The translations under genes and the position numbers were made by a program. Below are positions 17,978 to 27,156 of a stretch of 64,000 bases of DNA, piece after piece. The DNA comes from Flammeovirgaceae bacterium UBA6059. Lineage in GTDB: Bacteria > Bacteroidota > Bacteroidia > Cytophagales > Cyclobacteriaceae. Position 1 is the stretch's first letter; each line of letters begins with the position of its first letter. The DNA lies in NCBI GenBank assembly GCA_002435755.1, contig DIYH01000004.1, positions 124,001-188,000 of the forward strand. The letters are read 5' to 3'. The notes under the pieces are model-generated. The model saw only the letters and a list, made by a program, of their open reading frames with translations. It did not search any database and had not been told where the DNA came from.

Positions 17978-18207
17978 GAATCAAACCTTCTGAGTAGATA
18001 AAAAATGGTGGCTGCCATCGAAAAAAAAATAAACAATAGCCAAATCCAGGGAAATGAAGGTGCTATGTAGTCGTCCAAATAATAACCTCCTCCAATAATG
18101 ATCAGATTTAACGATAGTATCTCAAATGTGATCCCAGATAATCGCGCGTAGGTGTTGGTAGGTTTAGGATTGGGCTTTGAGGAGTGGGGCTTTTTGTTCC
18201 GGTTCAC
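17974..18207 (-). CDS. AtpZ/AtpI-family small membrane protein
   Basis: 77 residues: a basic N-terminus (MNRNKKPHSSKPNPKP) and two membrane helices (TFEILSLNLIIIGGGYYL and WIWLLFIFFSMAATIFYLL) joined by DDYIAPSFPW. This is the pattern of the ATPase_gene1/AtpZ family (G-x-x-x-G, D.., FPW), found at the head of many atp operons and linked to magnesium or calcium transport with AtpI. The start lies inside the last 44 bases of the bactofilin gene, tying the cytoskeletal and ATP synthase genes into one transcript. Confidence 0.75.
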   Translation of the reverse strand: MNRNKKPHSSKPNPKPTNTYARLSGITFEILSLNLIIIGGGYYLDDYIAPSFPWIWLLFIFFSMAATIFYLLRRFDS

Positions 18208-18589
18208 CTATTTTGATCTCCTTTATTTTCACACCCATTTTGCAACCACCATTGAAAGTGGCTCCTGACTCTACAATGAGCTTATTAGTGATGATATCTC
18301 CATTGATCACGGCTGAGGGCTTTAAGACCAAAAGCTCTGAGACCTCCACAGTACCCATTACCTGTCCCGCTATCTCGGCGTTTTGGGCGAGTATGTTTCC
18401 ATCGACATTTGACGAGTGACCAAGTACTGCCTTCGATTTGGTTTTCAGGTCACCGATGATCTTGCCTTCTACCCTAATATTGCCGTAGGTCTCGAGGTTA
18501 CCAGTGAGTACAGTACCCTTTCCAAAAATATTACTCGAATTATTAGACTCGTCTGCCATTTTCCTCTTGTCTTCTTTGTTGGTAAACAT
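18164..18589 (-). CDS. Bactofilin (polymer-forming cytoskeletal protein)
   Basis: 141 residues. After a short flexible N-terminus, the bactofilin core runs at about 21-125 as repeated short beta strands (GTVLTGNLETYGNIRVEGKI, AVLGHSSNVDGNILAQNAEI, LVLKPSAVINGDIITNKLIV, GATFNGGCKMG). Bactofilins polymerise without nucleotide and scaffold peptidoglycan enzymes. The gene directly upstream encodes an M23 endopeptidase, a pairing seen across bacteria where the bactofilin localises the peptidase. The stop overlaps the AtpZ-type gene by 44 bases. A second in-frame ATG exists at residue 11, but the longer start fits homologues. Confidence 0.9.
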   Translation of the reverse strand: MFTNKEDKRKMADESNNSSNIFGKGTVLTGNLETYGNIRVEGKIIGDLKTKSKAVLGHSSNVDGNILAQNAEIAGQVMGTVEVSELLVLKPSAVINGDIITNKLIVESGATFNGGCKMGVKIKEIKIGEPEQKAPLLKAQS

Positions 18590-18602
18590 TCTAAGCTAGT
18601 TT

Positions 18603-19469
18603 TTAAAATGATATGAATTCTGCTGGGTTCAACGGATTGCCATTATACCATATCTCAAAATGCAAATGTGGCCCTGATGTTAGCTCTCCGGTATTGCCAA
18701 TAATAGCAACAATCTCGCCTGCTGTCACAAAACTACCGACGTTTTTCAATAAATCCGAATTGTGTTTATAGATGGAAATCAGGTTGCTGCGATGCTGTAT
18801 TGCTATCACATAACCTGAATCCTGGGTCCAAGAAGCAAATATTACCGTACCGTCAGCAACAGCTTTTATCGGTTCATCCTTCTTTGCCACCAGGTCTATG
18901 CCATAATGCCCAACCTGAGCATTGAATCCATCAGAAACTATACTATTGTCGATAGGTTGAAAAAAATAAAAGTCCTGCAACTCACCTGAGTAATCGCTCC
19001 TAACGGAAAGTAACTCAACACCCTCCTGTTCAAATTCCCTCCTAAACTCTTCATCAATGGGGTCAACAGTCGGTCTTTGACCGATTCCGTTGGCATTAAC
19101 TTCACTATCGATCATTCCGCCCTCGACCTGTTGCATAGTGGAGTCATTACCTGATAACACTCTCTTGAAGTTTTGGATAAACTGGTCTTTGATGGCTACC
19201 TCGGTCATCAATGAATCTACTGATTGTGATAGCTGAATCACCTGACGATTAGCCTCCATCTCTGCTTGACGAGGATCAAACCATTGCCCAAGCACTGTGG
19301 TTGCCAGATAAAAAGATAATCCGGATAGCATTAAAAAAATCACAAAGGCAATCAACACTACCTTTGCCATGTTGAAGCTGATGGTCTTTTTCTCCGCAAA
19401 GTTCTCTTCGCTTCGAATGATCATCAAGTATTTGGTTGTTAACCAGTTAGATAATGTCTTTTTGACCAA
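18603..19469 (-). CDS. M23-family peptidoglycan endopeptidase, membrane anchored
   Basis: 288 residues. One membrane helix at about 35-55 (KVVLIAFVIFLMLSGLSFYL) is followed by a periplasmic coiled coil (about 70-115) and a C-terminal LytM/M23 domain (about 185-288). Zinc ligands are visible in VGHYGIDLV (His, Asp) and GPHLHFEIWYNG (HxH). Such enzymes cut peptide cross-links in peptidoglycan and affect cell shape. It starts a probable operon with bactofilin, 13 bases downstream, which would recruit or localise it. The N-terminus before the helix (LIIRSEENFAEKKT-type) is conserved in relatives, supporting the start at 19469. Confidence 0.88.
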   Translation of the reverse strand: MVKKTLSNWLTTKYLMIIRSEENFAEKKTISFNMAKVVLIAFVIFLMLSGLSFYLATTVLGQWFDPRQAEMEANRQVIQLSQSVDSLMTEVAIKDQFIQNFKRVLSGNDSTMQQVEGGMIDSEVNANGIGQRPTVDPIDEEFRREFEQEGVELLSVRSDYSGELQDFYFFQPIDNSIVSDGFNAQVGHYGIDLVAKKDEPIKAVADGTVIFASWTQDSGYVIAIQHRSNLISIYKHNSDLLKNVGSFVTAGEIVAIIGNTGELTSGPHLHFEIWYNGNPLNPAEFISF

Positions 19470-19575
19470 AAGCTTGCGATTTTAATGCCAGCGGCAAAAA
19501 TATATATTTATCTACCGCGTTGAGAATTATTATATTAATTGTAATAAGTTTACTTTCTTCAATTGAAGCTTCTGC

Positions 19576-22152
19576 GTGGCGTTGAACGAATTACGATCCC
19601 TTTCTTTCTTTCTGTTCTTGGGCCTATTTGTTGCCTGCTCTCCATATAAAAAGAACATCCCAAGTAAGGTATTTCACAATACCACTGCCCACTACAATGC
19701 ATACTACATAGCCAACGAAAAGATCTTTGAAATAGAGAATAGTATCGAGCAAGGGTACCAATGGAACTATAACAAGATCCTACCCATCTTTCCTCAGTTT
19801 GACTCTACGGATGCGGCGGGGTTTACTCAACTCACTGAAGATTGTATAGAAAAGGCGTCTATCGCTATTCAACGGCACCCAAACTCCAAGTGGGTGGATA
19901 ATAGCTACATTCTGGTAGGTCAGGCTCGTTTTTATAGCCTCGACTTCCCTAATGCTATTGAGACTTTCAAATATGTCAACACCAATGGTGAAGGAGATGA
20001 TGAACGTCACGAAGCGTTGGTTTCGTTGATGAGAACATTTATTGAAGCTGGTGAACTCAATAATGCAGAGGCCGTATCCGATTATCTCAAAAGAGAGAAA
20101 CTTAGCAAGCAGAATCTTAAGAATCTCTACTTAAACCGGGGCTATCTCTACCAGAAAAGAGAAGACTTCAGCAACATGGTAAGCAATCTCAATCGAGCTG
20201 AACCGCTACTCAGTGCCAAAGACGAACCCGCAAGGATTTACTTCCTTATTGGACAAGTGTATCAACAGTTAGGGTTCGAGTCAGAAGCCTACAACAATTA
20301 CAACCAATGTCTAAAGAACAACCCTCCCTATGAGCTTTCCTTCTATGCCAAACTCAACATGGCCCAGGTAACACAACTTGCCAACCCCGGGGATCTCAAA
20401 AAAGTCAGAAAGTACTTCAAAGGATTGTTGACAGACGAGAAGAATAAAGAATATCAGGACAAGATATACTATGAGATGGCCAATTTTGAAATGAAGCAGG
20501 GTAATCTCTCTGAAGCTATAGACTTCTATAAGCAGTCGGTCAGCGTAAGCATCAATAATAATCGCCAAAAGGCTTATTCGTATCTCAGCCTATCGGAAAT
20601 ATACTATGATAGGCTTGCGGATTATCGCCTATCAAAATTGTATTATGATTCGACTTTGCTCAATATGCCTAAGGATGAAGATATCTACGAATCGATTGCT
20701 GAGCGCCAGGCAATCCTGGCAGAGTTCGTTAAGCAGATAGATATCATAGAAACAAATGATAGTCTTCTGTACTTGGCTTCTTTGGATACGGGTACGCTCA
20801 ATACATTATTGGATGATTATATCATCGCTCAAAATGAGCAAGAAGAGCAACGTAAGAAGAAAGAAAAGGAAAGAAGTACACGAGCTTCTAATTTCTCAGT
20901 TTTTGGTCAAAACGAAGGTAATTTGATAAGCACAACGAGCAATGATGCCACATGGTATTTCTATAACAGCGCCGCACTGAGTCAGGGGAGCAACGAGTTT
21001 ACAAGAAAATGGGGTAACCGGGCCCTTGAAGATAATTGGAGAAGGTCCTCTAAAGAACAATCCATAGTAGCGTCTAACGAGCAGGAGGAAGAGGGGCCTA
21101 ATCGACGAGATCGTGAAGCAAAGGAAGAAGATGAAGAGGAAGGTGGCCTAACACGAGAAGGCCTTATAGCTACTATTCCTTATGATGAGGGACAACAGTC
21201 TACACTACTTGCTGAAATAGAAGAGGCTTTGTATCAGCTTGGCGTGATATATTATTTTCAGTTAAAGGAAAAACAGTCGAGTACGGAAACCTTTGAGCAG
21301 CTGCTTCTTCGTTTTCCGGAGACCAGCTATGCAGCAGAAGTGCTATATGAGCTTTATCTGCTCTATGAGGATTTGGGAGACCCAACCAATAAAGACAGGA
21401 ATAAAAGCATTTTGCTAGAGCGTTTTCCTGAATCGATCTACGCTAAGCTAATTCTAAACCCTAATTATAGGGAAGAAAGCCAGGCAATTAGCAGCAAGCT
21501 CAAGAAAATATATGAAAGCTCCTATAAGCTATATCAGGAAGGGAAATTCGATAGAGCCTTAGCAGGAATTAACATCTCACTGCAGGAACATCCTGACAAT
21601 GAATTTTCAGATAATCTGGAACTGCTTAAAATTCTAATCATTGGGAAAACCAGTGATATCTACAAGTATCAATACGAATTGAACAATTTTATTAAGAATT
21701 ATTCTGAGAGTGAGCTTGCCCCGTATGCTCAGACATTAGTTAAGGCAAGTGAAGACTACCAGATCAACTTATTCAATAGTGCCAAGGCGAAATTTATAAA
21801 GGACTTTGATCAGAGACACTATTTTGTGTTGGTGTATACAGCAGACGGTGACCTTGCAGAAATGGCTCCAGAGTACATCGATCAATTCGTTGAGAGGAAG
21901 TATCCTGAGTCAAACTTGGTAGTTGGAAATCTGATTCTTGATACAGACAAGTCTATCATTCTCGTCAATGAGTTTGAAGATAGAGCAAGTGCCGAAGAGT
22001 TTTACAAAGAGTTCGGGCTGGGCAATGAACTGTATGACAACTACGTGAGCACAAAATTTGATAACTTCGTTATAACCTATGACAACTTCAATATCTTCTA
22101 TCAAACCAAGGACATAGGAGCGTATCTGAAGTTTTTCAAGGAGAACTATTAG
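19576..22152 (+). CDS. porW: T9SS-associated TPR lipoprotein, PorW/SprE type
   Basis: 858 residues starting at a GTG (19576); a TTG two codons later is an alternative. A lipoprotein signal (FLFLGLFVACSPYKK) puts an acylated cysteine near residue 21. The N-terminal signature (KVFHNTTAHYNAYYIANEKI, ILPIFPQFD) and serial tetratricopeptide repeats (NPNSKWVDNSYILVGQARFY-type, RIYFLIGQVYQQLGFESEAY) match PorW/SprE, a component of type IX secretion and gliding. A charged low-complexity segment (about 425-535) separates the repeat blocks. It heads a plus-strand operon with a class A PBP (8 bases later) and uvrC, and it lies near the gldKLMN cluster. Assignment is by motif and size, not by alignment. 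Confidence 0.8.
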   Translation: MALNELRSLSFFLFLGLFVACSPYKKNIPSKVFHNTTAHYNAYYIANEKIFEIENSIEQGYQWNYNKILPIFPQFDSTDAAGFTQLTEDCIEKASIAIQRHPNSKWVDNSYILVGQARFYSLDFPNAIETFKYVNTNGEGDDERHEALVSLMRTFIEAGELNNAEAVSDYLKREKLSKQNLKNLYLNRGYLYQKREDFSNMVSNLNRAEPLLSAKDEPARIYFLIGQVYQQLGFESEAYNNYNQCLKNNPPYELSFYAKLNMAQVTQLANPGDLKKVRKYFKGLLTDEKNKEYQDKIYYEMANFEMKQGNLSEAIDFYKQSVSVSINNNRQKAYSYLSLSEIYYDRLADYRLSKLYYDSTLLNMPKDEDIYESIAERQAILAEFVKQIDIIETNDSLLYLASLDTGTLNTLLDDYIIAQNEQEEQRKKKEKERSTRASNFSVFGQNEGNLISTTSNDATWYFYNSAALSQGSNEFTRKWGNRALEDNWRRSSKEQSIVASNEQEEEGPNRRDREAKEEDEEEGGLTREGLIATIPYDEGQQSTLLAEIEEALYQLGVIYYFQLKEKQSSTETFEQLLLRFPETSYAAEVLYELYLLYEDLGDPTNKDRNKSILLERFPESIYAKLILNPNYREESQAISSKLKKIYESSYKLYQEGKFDRALAGINISLQEHPDNEFSDNLELLKILIIGKTSDIYKYQYELNNFIKNYSESELAPYAQTLVKASEDYQINLFNSAKAKFIKDFDQRHYFVLVYTADGDLAEMAPEYIDQFVERKYPESNLVVGNLILDTDKSIILVNEFEDRASAEEFYKEFGLGNELYDNYVSTKFDNFVITYDNFNIFYQTKDIGAYLKFFKENY

Positions 22153-22160
22153 TCTGTTTG

Positions 22161-24440
22161 ATGAAAAAACGCCTATCTAAAATTATCCCTATACTTTGGG
22201 TGATATTCCTGATTGGGGTAGTAGCGGCCCCCGCCTTTATTTACTCTGTTAGAATAGACCTTTTTGGCCTTTATGGGGGCCTTCCGTCATTACAGGATCT
22301 GGAAAAACCCGATCCTGATCTTTCTTCAGAACTGTATTCGGCAGATGGCGTGCTTCTCGGTAAATATTTCCGACACAACCGCACACCAGTCAACTACTCA
22401 GAGCTGTCACCAAAGTTGATTGAAACGTTGCTAGTAACAGAAGATATCCGGTATACAGAGCACTCCGGTATCGATTTTAGGGGGCTCGGCAGGGTGTTAG
22501 TCTACAGCCTTCTACTAGGCGAAAATGCAGGTGGTGGTAGTACAATCACGCAGCAGCTAGCCAAAAACCTATTTAGAACACGTACTGACAGGTACAAAGG
22601 TACATTGAGTGACACCCCCGGGGTGCGAATGTTGATTGTTAAAGTCAAAGAGTGGATTGTAGCAGTTCAACTAGAGAAATTTTACACTAAGGAAGAAATC
22701 ATGGCCATGTATCTCAACACGGCCGAGTATGGAAGCAACTCATATGGTATAAGAGTGGCTTCTCAAACCTATTTCAATAAGCTACCAAGTGAGCTAGAGT
22801 ACAACGAATCAGCTGTGCTTGTTGGATTATTGAACAAACCCACCAGGTATAACCCCGTTTACAATCCAGATTATGCTAAAGAGAAGAGGCAAGAAGTACT
22901 TTACAATCTCAAGAAATATGGTCGAATAAATCAGACGGAGTTTGATTCATTAAAAGTCGCAGATTTTGGGTTGCAGTATAAAGTAGCCAGTCATAATCAA
23001 GGGCCCGCCACTTACTTCCGATCTGTGATACGCAATTTTCTCATAGATTGGTGCAAGGATCGCGGGTACGATCTATTTGATGACGGTCTTAAGATCTATA
23101 CAACCATAGACAGCAGAATGCAAGCTCACGCTGAAAAGGCAGTTGAAGAGCATATGGCCGCCCTCCAGAATACTTTCAATGAACATTGGGAAGGCAGAAA
23201 TCCGTGGATTGATAATGATGGAAGAGAAATAACAAATTTTGTTGAACAAGCAATCAAGAGAACCGATATCTACCGCAATCTTGTTCGTCAATATGGCGTA
23301 GATTCAGATTCCATTGAGGCCATTCTTAATCGTCCCAAACCTATGACAGTATTCTCCTGGGAAGGGGAAAAGGATACGATAATGAGTCAAATAGACTCTT
23401 TAAAGTACTATAAGAGGTTCCTTCAGGCTGGCTTTATGGCGATGGACCCACATACAGGCCATATCAAGTCATGGGTCGGCGGTATCAATCATAAGTATTT
23501 CAAATATGATCATGTCAAGCAGGGCCGCAGGCAACCAGGTTCAACATTCAAGCCGATTGTTTACACAGCCGCGATTGACAATGGTTACTCACCGTGCTAT
23601 CCTGTAATAGATGCACCTGTTGTATTTGATATGCCGGGTCAGGACCCTCCGTTTTGGCAGCCGGACAATGCTGAGGGACGATGGTCAGGGGAGACCATGA
23701 CTATTAGAAGAGCCATGGCCAGTTCCGTAAACTCTGTGACTGCATTTATGATGAAAAAAGTAACTCCGGGAGCTGTGGTTAACTATGCCCGTCAAATGGG
23801 AATTACGAGCTCACTGCAGGCAGTGCCTTCCCTATGTCTTGGTGCAGGAGGTGATGTCTCCATTTTTGAACTCGTTGGCGCTTATAGCACTTTCGTGAAT
23901 AAGGGCGTTTGGACTGAACCCATATTTGTTACAAGAATAGAAGATGAAAATGGGGCAGTACTCCAGGAGTTTGTACCCAAGAAAGTAGAAGCACTCAACG
24001 AAGAGACAGCATACCTGATGTTACATATGCTCAGAGGGGCCACTGAGGAACAGGGGGGCAGTGCACGAGGCTTAAGTTGGGAACTGAAGAGTGAGAATGA
24101 GATTGGAGCTAAAACCGGAACAACTCAGAATGCTTCAGATGGCTGGTTTATGGGGGTCACAAAGGACCTAGTAGCTGGGTCGTGGGTAGGAGGTGATGAC
24201 CGAAGTATACATTTCAGAAATTGGGCCATGGGCCAGGGAGCACGGACAGCCATGCCTATTTGGGCCAAGTTCATGACCAGTATCTATTCCGACAAAGATC
24301 TTGGTATCACCAAAGGTGAGTTTGCGAGACCGATGCGGGAGTTAAGTATAGAAATCGACTGTGAACTGTATGATCAGACTAATGTCACTGATACCTTAGA
24401 CATCAATTTCGACAACATCAACGAAGACGATATCTTCTAG
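22161..24440 (+). CDS. Class A penicillin-binding protein (glycosyltransferase/transpeptidase)
   Basis: 759 residues from the ATG at 22161 (a TTG precedes it by one codon). An N-terminal membrane anchor (PILWVIFLIGVVAAPAFIY) is followed by a GT51 glycosyltransferase domain (about 60-235; TEDIRYTEHSGIDFRGLGRV, GGSTITQQLAKNLF) and a transpeptidase domain (about 420-690). The active-site serine is Ser461 in STFK, the SxN motif is Ser522-Val-Asn524, and KTGT is 651-654. It polymerises and cross-links peptidoglycan at the periplasmic face. It sits between porW and uvrC with gaps of 8 and 1 bases. Confidence 0.95.
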   Translation: MKKRLSKIIPILWVIFLIGVVAAPAFIYSVRIDLFGLYGGLPSLQDLEKPDPDLSSELYSADGVLLGKYFRHNRTPVNYSELSPKLIETLLVTEDIRYTEHSGIDFRGLGRVLVYSLLLGENAGGGSTITQQLAKNLFRTRTDRYKGTLSDTPGVRMLIVKVKEWIVAVQLEKFYTKEEIMAMYLNTAEYGSNSYGIRVASQTYFNKLPSELEYNESAVLVGLLNKPTRYNPVYNPDYAKEKRQEVLYNLKKYGRINQTEFDSLKVADFGLQYKVASHNQGPATYFRSVIRNFLIDWCKDRGYDLFDDGLKIYTTIDSRMQAHAEKAVEEHMAALQNTFNEHWEGRNPWIDNDGREITNFVEQAIKRTDIYRNLVRQYGVDSDSIEAILNRPKPMTVFSWEGEKDTIMSQIDSLKYYKRFLQAGFMAMDPHTGHIKSWVGGINHKYFKYDHVKQGRRQPGSTFKPIVYTAAIDNGYSPCYPVIDAPVVFDMPGQDPPFWQPDNAEGRWSGETMTIRRAMASSVNSVTAFMMKKVTPGAVVNYARQMGITSSLQAVPSLCLGAGGDVSIFELVGAYSTFVNKGVWTEPIFVTRIEDENGAVLQEFVPKKVEALNEETAYLMLHMLRGATEEQGGSARGLSWELKSENEIGAKTGTTQNASDGWFMGVTKDLVAGSWVGGDDRSIHFRNWAMGQGARTAMPIWAKFMTSIYSDKDLGITKGEFARPMRELSIEIDCELYDQTNVTDTLDINFDNINEDDIF

Positions 24441-24441
24441 T

Positions 24442-26244
24442 ATGCCTGTCCAAGATAATTTAAAACAAACCATATCATCCTTACCTCATCAAGCCGGGGT
24501 ATACAAATACTTTAACTCTGAAGACAATCTCATATACGTCGGTAAAGCTAAAGATCTTAAAAAGCGCGTATCAAGCTATTTTAATAAATCCTCTGGCCTC
24601 AACAGAAAAACATATCAACTGGTAACCGAAATTCGAAGGTTAGAGTATGTAGTGGTCAACTCAGAGTTTGACGCTCTTCTTCTTGAAAACAACCTGATCA
24701 AGGAAAATCAACCGAAATACAATATTCTCTTAAAGGACGACAAGAGTTTTCCGCATATCCTTATCACAAATGAACCCTATCCTCGTATCTATAGCACCCG
24801 CAGAATCATAAAAGGGAAGGGAGAATACTTTGGTCCATACGCAAGTGTCAAGGCCATGAATAACGTACTAGATCTTATCAGAAAGATCCATACAATAAGA
24901 ACTTGTAAACTGGATTTAACAAAAGAGAACATTGAGAAGGCAAAGTTCAAATTATGCCTGGAGTATCACATTGGCAACTGTCTGGGTCCTTGCGAAGATC
25001 TACAATCGCTTGAGGACTATCAAAAGGATATTGAGCAGGCACGGCACATCCTAAAGGGAAACATTGGAGTTGTGAGGGAATATTACAAAGACCAGATGAA
25101 ACAGTCTGCCGAACAGCTCAATTATGAAGCAGCCCAGATATTCAAGAACAAACTTGATATGCTTAACAAATTTCAAGCCAAGACATTAATTGTCAACAGC
25201 AGGATTAGAGATGTTGATGTTTTTACTATTCAGTCTGACCAAAGAAGATCATACATCAACTATACGAAATTAGATAACGGCACCATCAATGTTGTTGAGA
25301 CATTTGAGATCAGCAAGAAACTTGATGAAAAAGACGAGGAAATACTAACGTTGATGATCTTCCATGCACGTGACAAGTATAAGAGCAAGAACAAACTTAT
25401 CCTTACTAATCTAAGCATCGATTCATGGGACCCATCCATATCTATTGTAAATCCGAAAATTGGTGATAAGAAAAAGCTACTCGAGCTATCAACTAAAAAT
25501 CTTCTTCAATACAGAAAGGATAAACTCGAGCAAACAAGCAAAAAACCTGATCGCCAATTACGCATTCTCGAGCAAATGCAACAAGATCTCAGGTTAAAAG
25601 AACTCCCTAAACGTATTGAATGCTTCGATAACAGTAATATTCAAGGATCCAATCCGGTCGCATCAATGGTATGCTTTATTGATGCAAAGCCCGCCAAACG
25701 TGAGTACCGCCACTATAAAATACGCACTGTACAAGGTCCGGATGATTTTGCAAGTATGAAAGAAATCGTTCAACGTAGATATAGCAGAGTAATTCAAGAA
25801 AACATGACGCTTCCTGGCTTGATTGTCATTGACGGTGGTAAAGGACAACTCAATGCAGCTGTAAAGTCGTTAACTCATTTGGGTATAATCCATCAAGTTC
25901 AAGTGATAGGCATTGCTAAGCGTCTCGAAGAGATATATTATCCTGGTGATCAATACCCGCTTTATATTAACAAAAAATCTGAAACCCTCAGAGTGTTACA
26001 ACACATTAGAGATGAAGCTCACCGTTTTGCTATTACTTTTCATCGCGACTTACGCAGTAAGACGAGTCTTGTATCTGATCTGGACGGTATTGAAGGTATT
26101 GGCCCTAAAACACGTGATAAACTTTTAACTTCTTTCGGTAGTGTCAAAGGAATAAAAACGGCATCAACTACGGAACTTGCTGAAGTCATTGGAATAACTA
26201 AGGCCTACAAAATACACGACCAACTAAACAAAAAAAGGGGCTAG
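24442..26244 (+). CDS. uvrC: Excinuclease ABC subunit C
   Basis: 600 residues. The GIY-YIG endonuclease domain lies at about 15-95 (AGVYKYFNSEDNLIYVGKAK), the UVR motif at about 210-245 (AEQLNYEAAQIFKNKLD), the RNase H-like nuclease at about 385-530 (IECFDNSNIQGSNPVASMV, VIDGGKGQLNAA) and a C-terminal helix-hairpin-helix (LDGIEGIGPKTRDKLLTSFG). UvrC makes the 3' and 5' incisions in nucleotide excision repair after UvrA and UvrB have recognised damage. uvrA is in this window at 40229; uvrB is not seen. Its last codons (Lys-Lys-Arg-Gly-stop) double as the terminator of the convergent gld operon. Confidence 0.97.
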   Translation: MPVQDNLKQTISSLPHQAGVYKYFNSEDNLIYVGKAKDLKKRVSSYFNKSSGLNRKTYQLVTEIRRLEYVVVNSEFDALLLENNLIKENQPKYNILLKDDKSFPHILITNEPYPRIYSTRRIIKGKGEYFGPYASVKAMNNVLDLIRKIHTIRTCKLDLTKENIEKAKFKLCLEYHIGNCLGPCEDLQSLEDYQKDIEQARHILKGNIGVVREYYKDQMKQSAEQLNYEAAQIFKNKLDMLNKFQAKTLIVNSRIRDVDVFTIQSDQRRSYINYTKLDNGTINVVETFEISKKLDEKDEEILTLMIFHARDKYKSKNKLILTNLSIDSWDPSISIVNPKIGDKKKLLELSTKNLLQYRKDKLEQTSKKPDRQLRILEQMQQDLRLKELPKRIECFDNSNIQGSNPVASMVCFIDAKPAKREYRHYKIRTVQGPDDFASMKEIVQRRYSRVIQENMTLPGLIVIDGGKGQLNAAVKSLTHLGIIHQVQVIGIAKRLEEIYYPGDQYPLYINKKSETLRVLQHIRDEAHRFAITFHRDLRSKTSLVSDLDGIEGIGPKTRDKLLTSFGSVKGIKTASTTELAEVIGITKAYKIHDQLNKKRG

Positions 26245-26252
26245 ACGCCCCT
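26230..26252 (-). terminator. Terminator of the gldKLMN operon, inside the 3' end of uvrC
   Basis: On the minus strand the stem AGGGGC / GCCCCT (26236-26252, five-base loop) is followed by seven T. It lies 27 bases after the gldN stop. On the plus strand the same bases encode the last UvrC residues and the TAG stop (26242-26244), with the A-run forming lysine codons. Confidence 0.85.
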
Positions 26253-26278
26253 CTACATACTCTTTACATCGTGATTTC

Positions 26279-27145
26279 TTAGAACTCCCAGAGTTCATTT
26301 TCAAAATCCACAAAATCGTACTCTATCTTCTGAGAAGCTAATATTCCCGCACGTTCAGACTGTGAATATATCTCGAAAACTCTTTCATCATTTGGGTTAG
26401 CATACTTAACGATATGTGATGCAAACAATCTAAGATTAAAAGCATCTGTCAAGTTCAAGTGACTCTGTGTATTTTGAGCATTATACCATATAGCTTCATC
26501 AGGCATGCTTAAAAACAATTCAGCTAAATCCTTATATCTGAATGAAGCAATTTGCTTCAAGAAACCTGCGGGATTATAAGCACTCGTGCCTGGCAAGAAA
26601 ATTGTAATTGCCTGAATGTCATAATACATTCTTGATCTCATTCGATCAAAATATACATCTTCCTTGATCTCCAACGAGGTGAACTCTCTTGACGGAATAA
26701 GCAGTACTTCCGGCTCTGCTGGCTCAGAACCTCCACCAAACGGGTCACTACCTCCACCAAACGGGTCTGCGAACGGATCTCCACCTCCGCCACCGAATGG
26801 ATCTTCTTCCTCAAAAGTCTCTTGCTGAACGCGGGTCATAAACTCTTCCTTAGACATTATATTACTGTCTAAAACAGAGTCACTATTGTATGGTATAAGC
26901 AAACCATTCTGTACAGCATCTATTAGAATCTTAGGCAATTCACTATTCCTTGAGAAAAAAGGGAGGTTCTGCTTCTCATTCAAATCTACCTGCCTCCAAA
27001 ATGTCTTTTTCCACATAATGTAAGCCTCGTGAACTGGCCTTACGGAAAGCTCGTTATATCCATCGTCCTCCTGACAATAACCATTCGTAACCGAGACGAG
27101 GGATGCAACTAATGATAAACACAATACACAAACAAATTTCTTCAT
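26279..27145 (-). CDS. gldN: Gliding motility / T9SS protein GldN (PorN)
   Basis: 288 residues with a signal peptide (FVCVLCLSLVASLVSVTNGYC). Recognisable GldN/PorN features are the N-terminal VRPVHEAYIMWKKTFWRQVD, IPYNSDSVLDSNIMSKEEF and the DUMP-like central segment FDRMRSRMYYDIQAITIFLP. GldN binds GldK and GldM and belongs to the periplasmic ring-like T9SS core. An unusual low-complexity insert at residues 115-140 contains three Asp-Pro-Phe-Gly-Gly-Gly units. The gene is last in gldK-L-M-N, 11 bases after gldM, and is followed by a strong terminator. Confidence 0.92.
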   Translation of the reverse strand: MKKFVCVLCLSLVASLVSVTNGYCQEDDGYNELSVRPVHEAYIMWKKTFWRQVDLNEKQNLPFFSRNSELPKILIDAVQNGLLIPYNSDSVLDSNIMSKEEFMTRVQQETFEEEDPFGGGGGDPFADPFGGGSDPFGGGSEPAEPEVLLIPSREFTSLEIKEDVYFDRMRSRMYYDIQAITIFLPGTSAYNPAGFLKQIASFRYKDLAELFLSMPDEAIWYNAQNTQSHLNLTDAFNLRLFASHIVKYANPNDERVFEIYSQSERAGILASQKIEYDFVDFENELWEF

Positions 27146-27156
27146 ACCTGTTTAAT

